In this document: positions 61,078-64,000 of the stretch, one piece after another | Layout of the letters: every line of letters starts with the position of its first letter | How positions within the stretch are numbered: the first letter of the stretch is position 1 | NCBI GenBank assembly: GCA_023400235.1 | Contig: JAEXFI010000014.1 | Span: forward strand, 62,001-126,000 | Direction of reading: 5' to 3' | Source of the DNA: Bacillota bacterium | GTDB taxonomy: Bacteria; Bacillota; Clostridia; Acetivibrionales; DSM-1351 | Length of the DNA stretch: 64,000 bases | Notes under the pieces: model-generated | The model's input: the letters and a program-made list of their open reading frames with translations, nothing else | The model's database searches: none | Told to the model about the DNA's origin: nothing | Made by a program: the position numbers and the translations under genes

Positions 61078-62018
61078 TTTTTCTCCAATACAACTGTAAT
61101 ATTATCACCAATACCCAATGCATCAAATAACCGGGTAATAATATGGAATATTTTTAATTTATAAGCTGCATGTGCTATCCCCATAAGCAGCTTTTTATAT
61201 ATAGGTATTTGTTCGTATCTATGGCTCCAAAAAAGCGATCTATGTCCTTGCCCGGGATAGCAAATGTTATGCATAAATTGATAGTATATCCATTCACTGC
61301 TTGTAATTGTCAATACTTTGCTTACAGTAAAACCGCTTTCGCTGGCTGCCAATTTTATAGATTCAGGGCAGAAAATATTTATATGGTAGGGTGTATGCCA
61401 GTTAATCCATCTCTTCTTAAATAACTTGGCACCCCACCCGTTACAGTTAGGCGTGCTTATTATAAGTTTGCCATTTTGTTTAAGTATCAAACGAATTTCC
61501 CTTAAAGTATCAACAGGTTTTTCAATATGTTCTATGACCTGATCCATAGTTATATAATCAAAAAAATCTTTATTATACTTTTGGGCATCAAAAACCCCAA
61601 TATCTATATTAAAACCATAAGCGTCAGCAATCTTCCTTACATTTTCATCTGCTTCAACTCCATATACTTCGCAACCTCTATTTTTATGATACCCTAAGGT
61701 TTGTGCAAAGCCACACCCTATGTCGAGTACTCGGACATTTTCAGGCACCCACCTGAATGCCGACCTTTTATCTCCGCTAAACCAGGCATTTAGCCTGCTG
61801 ATTTCTTTGTAAGGCTTAAAGGATGATATCTCCAACGAAGATCTTGGATAATAATCTGTATATAATTCTGTTATCTGTTCCGAAGTAAAGCTGGTTTCTA
61901 AAAAAAACTGGCCGCAACTTTTGCATTTATATCCACTAAACATACCCTTGTATCCGTATCTATCGTCAAATAGCTGCATTACTTCAGCGCTCTCTGTATT
62001 ACAGATATTACACTTCAT
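61074..62018 (-). CDS. Class I SAM-dependent methyltransferase with N-terminal zinc finger
   Basis: 314 residues. A CNIC...CKSC zinc-ribbon-like pair (residues 3-6 and 35-38) precedes the methyltransferase domain, with SAM motif I VLDIGCGFAQTLGY (about 98) and the post-I VYGVEADE. This N-terminal Cys arrangement is typical of sugar C-methyl- or O-methyltransferases in O-antigen clusters. ATG 62018 follows the stop of the upstream gene; an ATG 12 bases earlier is less likely. Target unknown. Confidence 0.85.
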   Translation of the reverse strand: MKCNICNTESAEVMQLFDDRYGYKGMFSGYKCKSCGQFFLETSFTSEQITELYTDYYPRSSLEISSFKPYKEISRLNAWFSGDKRSAFRWVPENVRVLDIGCGFAQTLGYHKNRGCEVYGVEADENVRKIADAYGFNIDIGVFDAQKYNKDFFDYITMDQVIEHIEKPVDTLREIRLILKQNGKLIISTPNCNGWGAKLFKKRWINWHTPYHINIFCPESIKLAASESGFTVSKVLTITSSEWIYYQFMHNICYPGQGHRSLFWSHRYEQIPIYKKLLMGIAHAAYKLKIFHIITRLFDALGIGDNITVVLEKK

Positions 62019-62020
62019 TT

Positions 62021-62977
62021 TTATAACCATCCTTTTAATCGAATAACATTATAATTTCTCTTAACCATATTAGCAAATGTATTATATAATGTATTAAAAT
62101 TAAGTTTATACTGCTTTATTCCCAAATAAAAGCTATTATCAATAGATTTTATTGTATTGAGAGCATCCAGCAAGCCATTAACATAAGTAGAATAAATGTA
62201 CTTTTTTGCACTCTTGCTTATCAAATAGGCAGATAATTCAACTTTATTATTAGAATACCATACCAACCCGTGAAAATGATAAAATATTACGGGATATCCG
62301 TTAACATACGGCCCTTCTTTTATTTCATATTGTTGAATATTCCAAGGAGCCACACCTCCTCCTAAATGCTTAAGGACATGGACACCTGAAAACATGCTTG
62401 TCCAGCTGTCAAGATATTTTTGATCCCCCAACTTGCCATCCTCAGCTCTGTTATAGCACCACTCCTGGCAACGGTCCTGCCACCACTGCAAGATTATAAG
62501 GCCCCTATCATCAGCTTTAAAAGTCATAAACTGGACACAATAAATACCAGAGGTCTCCGATTTGTCATACATTGGCGTATATCTGTGTTCCGTAATCATG
62601 ACAGATTGTTCTGACTCATGAAATTCATGCAATAATATATCAGGCTTATTATAAAAATACAGGTCAGCGTCTACATAGGTTACTTCGTCGATATTAAAGT
62701 TATCAAGAGAGTATCTGATTACGTATGGCGTACAGGTCCAACAATATTCAGCCTTTGTTCTGTCAGCTTTAACACTTAATAATTCTTCACTTTCAAAGTC
62801 GCTAAGTTTAATTAAGACAGCTTTATCCAGGTTTAGCTTATAAAGAATTTCATATGTAAGATCATCAAAACAGAAAATATATAAGGTAAATTGCTCGCCC
62901 GTGGCAACAAGGGACTTGTACATGGCCAGCCCCCTGGTTAAATAATTTGAATCAAATAATGTACAATAATTATTCAT
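62021..62977 (-). CDS. Putative nucleotide-diphospho-sugar glycosyltransferase (copy 2)
   Basis: 318 residues, paralogue of the gene at 58904-59899. Shared landmarks in the same order: NYCTLFDSNYLTRGLAMY, TKAEYCWTCTPYVIRYSLDNF, DxD in TYVDADLYF, KLGDQKYLDSW and GGVAPWNIQQYE. Two members in one cluster would act at different steps or on different acceptors. ATG 62977 has GAGG upstream. Confidence 0.75.
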   Translation of the reverse strand: MNNYCTLFDSNYLTRGLAMYKSLVATGEQFTLYIFCFDDLTYEILYKLNLDKAVLIKLSDFESEELLSVKADRTKAEYCWTCTPYVIRYSLDNFNIDEVTYVDADLYFYNKPDILLHEFHESEQSVMITEHRYTPMYDKSETSGIYCVQFMTFKADDRGLIILQWWQDRCQEWCYNRAEDGKLGDQKYLDSWTSMFSGVHVLKHLGGGVAPWNIQQYEIKEGPYVNGYPVIFYHFHGLVWYSNNKVELSAYLISKSAKKYIYSTYVNGLLDALNTIKSIDNSFYLGIKQYKLNFNTLYNTFANMVKRNYNVIRLKGWL

Positions 62978-62985
62978 TTTGACCT

Positions 62986-63810
62986 CTACTTTAATCTAAA
63001 AACAAATCCATTTCCACTAGCGGTAAATCCTGGTATTTGATGCTGATCCATACAATCAAATTCATTAATCAAAGTGTATCTGTCACTAAAGAAACTAACA
63101 AGCTTTTCTTTATTAAAAAACCATGCAGGATAGCTGGCTGTGTATATCTCCGGCGGTACAACCTGAACAGTAACAATATCTCTATTTTCTTTTGTTTCAG
63201 CAAACATCGTTCTATCAATAATAATATATTTGAAATTAAATTCCAGTGTTTTTCTAATAAAGTCCCTGGGCTTGTCTATATACTGTAAAAAGCTTGAGAG
63301 AATCAGGACATTGGGTGAGTTTTCCCTTAAACATTCCTCTAATGAGTAATAAAATTTTAGCTCTTCAGTTTCAAATTCTTTCTTTCCGCACTCAATAAAA
63401 TTTCTTTGCTCAATAATGTTCCATTTTAATGATTTAACCACATATCCAAGAATATTTTTATTTTGAAAGTAAGTGCTGCCAAGGGATCCACCATAGTCTA
63501 CTATGATTAATTCACCCTTATTATCAAGAGCAGCCATCATTAGCCCGCATAATAGTGGAAAAGATATTTCTATTTTATCGAATAGTACCGAGTCCCTTTC
63601 ATATACCGCTTGTCCATCTCTTACTTTCGCTAATGAATCTCTCACTTTATTTAAAATATCCTGACTTTCATAACTGGAAGTCATTTTTAAAGCTTCTTCC
63701 CATGAAGCATAGTCTCCGAAAAAACCATATTTCTTTTTACAAAGATTAATTATATCAAATATAATTGGTGGTATAACCTTTTTTAAAATCTTTATAATTT
63801 TCTTATTCAC
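62986..63810 (-). CDS. TIGR04325-type putative methyltransferase
   Basis: 274 residues matching the LIC12133-like (TIGR04325) family found in polysaccharide clusters. A SAM-type motif is recognisable as IIVDYGGSLGSTYFQ (about 102). The N-terminal region has KYGFFGDYASWEEALKMTSSY, a family hallmark. PGFTASGNGFVFRLK ends the protein. Substrate unknown. It lies 8 bases upstream of the paralogue 2 gene. Confidence 0.8.
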   Translation of the reverse strand: MNKKIIKILKKVIPPIIFDIINLCKKKYGFFGDYASWEEALKMTSSYESQDILNKVRDSLAKVRDGQAVYERDSVLFDKIEISFPLLCGLMMAALDNKGELIIVDYGGSLGSTYFQNKNILGYVVKSLKWNIIEQRNFIECGKKEFETEELKFYYSLEECLRENSPNVLILSSFLQYIDKPRDFIRKTLEFNFKYIIIDRTMFAETKENRDIVTVQVVPPEIYTASYPAWFFNKEKLVSFFSDRYTLINEFDCMDQHQIPGFTASGNGFVFRLK

Positions 63811-63890
63811 TAATTAGTACCCCCAAATGTTTTAAAAATACGTGGGAAATAAAAAGTCTATTGCGGTTCGCTTTTATCGGCATATATGCT

Positions 63891-64000
63891 TTACTTTGTC
63901 TTTAGTTCCCGCTTAATAATACTGTCCAAAAGCTCAGCTCTCTTTTCAAATGTATGCTCCCGCAATGTTCTTTCCTGTCCGGCCTTTGCAATTTGTTCCC
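63891..64000 (-). CDS. C-terminal end of a glycosyltransferase-like protein (partial)
   Basis: Open from base 64000 to a TAA at 63891. The visible residues GQERTLREHTFEKRAELL match the C-terminal helix of CgeB/DUF3880-type glycosyltransferases (consensus R-T-L-x-E-H-T-x-x-x-R). The rest lies beyond the window. Confidence 0.6.
   Translation of the reverse strand, partial: EQIAKAGQERTLREHTFEKRAELLDSIIKRELKTK

Noticed and set aside
47834..64000. Polysaccharide cluster as a mobile island
   Set aside because: No integrase, transposase, tRNA or direct repeat bounds it within the window, and base use resembles the rest. Recombination between strains is still possible.

Overview
This window looks like chromosome from an anaerobic, spore-forming member of the Clostridia. 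It is AT-rich, and it carries a rubredoxin, an energy-converting Ech [NiFe] hydrogenase, a YyaC-type spore protein and a full WalRK-YycHI regulon core. I suspect a Ruminiclostridium/Clostridium cluster III relative, but that is inference. Nearly every gene is chromosomal housekeeping or envelope related. I see no transposase, integrase, plasmid or phage gene, and no CRISPR array.

Layout. (1) 1-13.9 kb, mostly minus strand: a MASE3 histidine kinase cut by the left edge; a nitrosative/oxidative stress module (an FNR-type regulator, the di-iron repair protein RIC, and a DUF438-hemerythrin-PAS protein); MscS, a class I amidotransferase, rubredoxin and YyaC; then plus-strand genes for a PAS-SpoIIE phosphatase and a methionine aminopeptidase; then hypB, a TRIC-type channel gene and hypA. 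(2) 14.0-19.7 kb: the echABCDEF operon, read leftward from a consensus promoter near 19.8 kb. (3) 20.2-30.1 kb: an AI-2E family transporter gene, prmC, a DUF1385 gene, a PurO-like IMP cyclohydrolase gene, rpmE, a very long rho with a Gln-rich insert, an HD-GYP gene, an IMPase-like gene, and tRNA-Thr and tRNA-Val. (4) 30.4-39.0 kb: deoD, an LTA-synthase-type sulfatase, a MATE transporter, a GreA-like protein, an acyltransferase and an Ntn-type amidase. (5) 39.0-47.6 kb: walR-walK-(secreted unknown)-yycH-yycI-murA-walJ-rlmH, a cell-wall control operon. (6) 47.8-64 kb: a surface polysaccharide cluster with a CapD/PglF-type dehydratase, a phosphoglycosyl transferase, an epimerase, glycosyltransferases, a nucleotide-sugar dehydrogenase, RmlA, RmlB, FdtA/FdtB-type enzymes for a dTDP-3-amino-3,6-dideoxyhexose, and methyltransferases. 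It runs off the right edge.

How it fits together. The Ech complex would couple ferredoxin oxidation to H2 evolution and ion pumping, and HypA/HypB would deliver its nickel. The FNR-type regulator has a FNR-like operator 108 bp in front of ric, which would tie repair of damaged Fe-S proteins to loss of the regulator's own cluster. The WalRK block and the polysaccharide block together govern envelope construction.

The signals I consider most worth following are: a duplicated leader of about 100 nt in front of the MATE gene and rlmH that can fold into two mutually exclusive hairpins, one hiding the ribosome-binding region; a FNR-type operator placed at -41.5 of a predicted ric promoter; a prion-like Gln-rich domain in Rho; a repeated hairpin element; nested inverted repeats inside the ech operon; and a GC-rich element with an inverted T-arm fragment beside tRNA-Thr. 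Several start sites were moved from the longest possible frame to the codon with the better ribosome-binding site.
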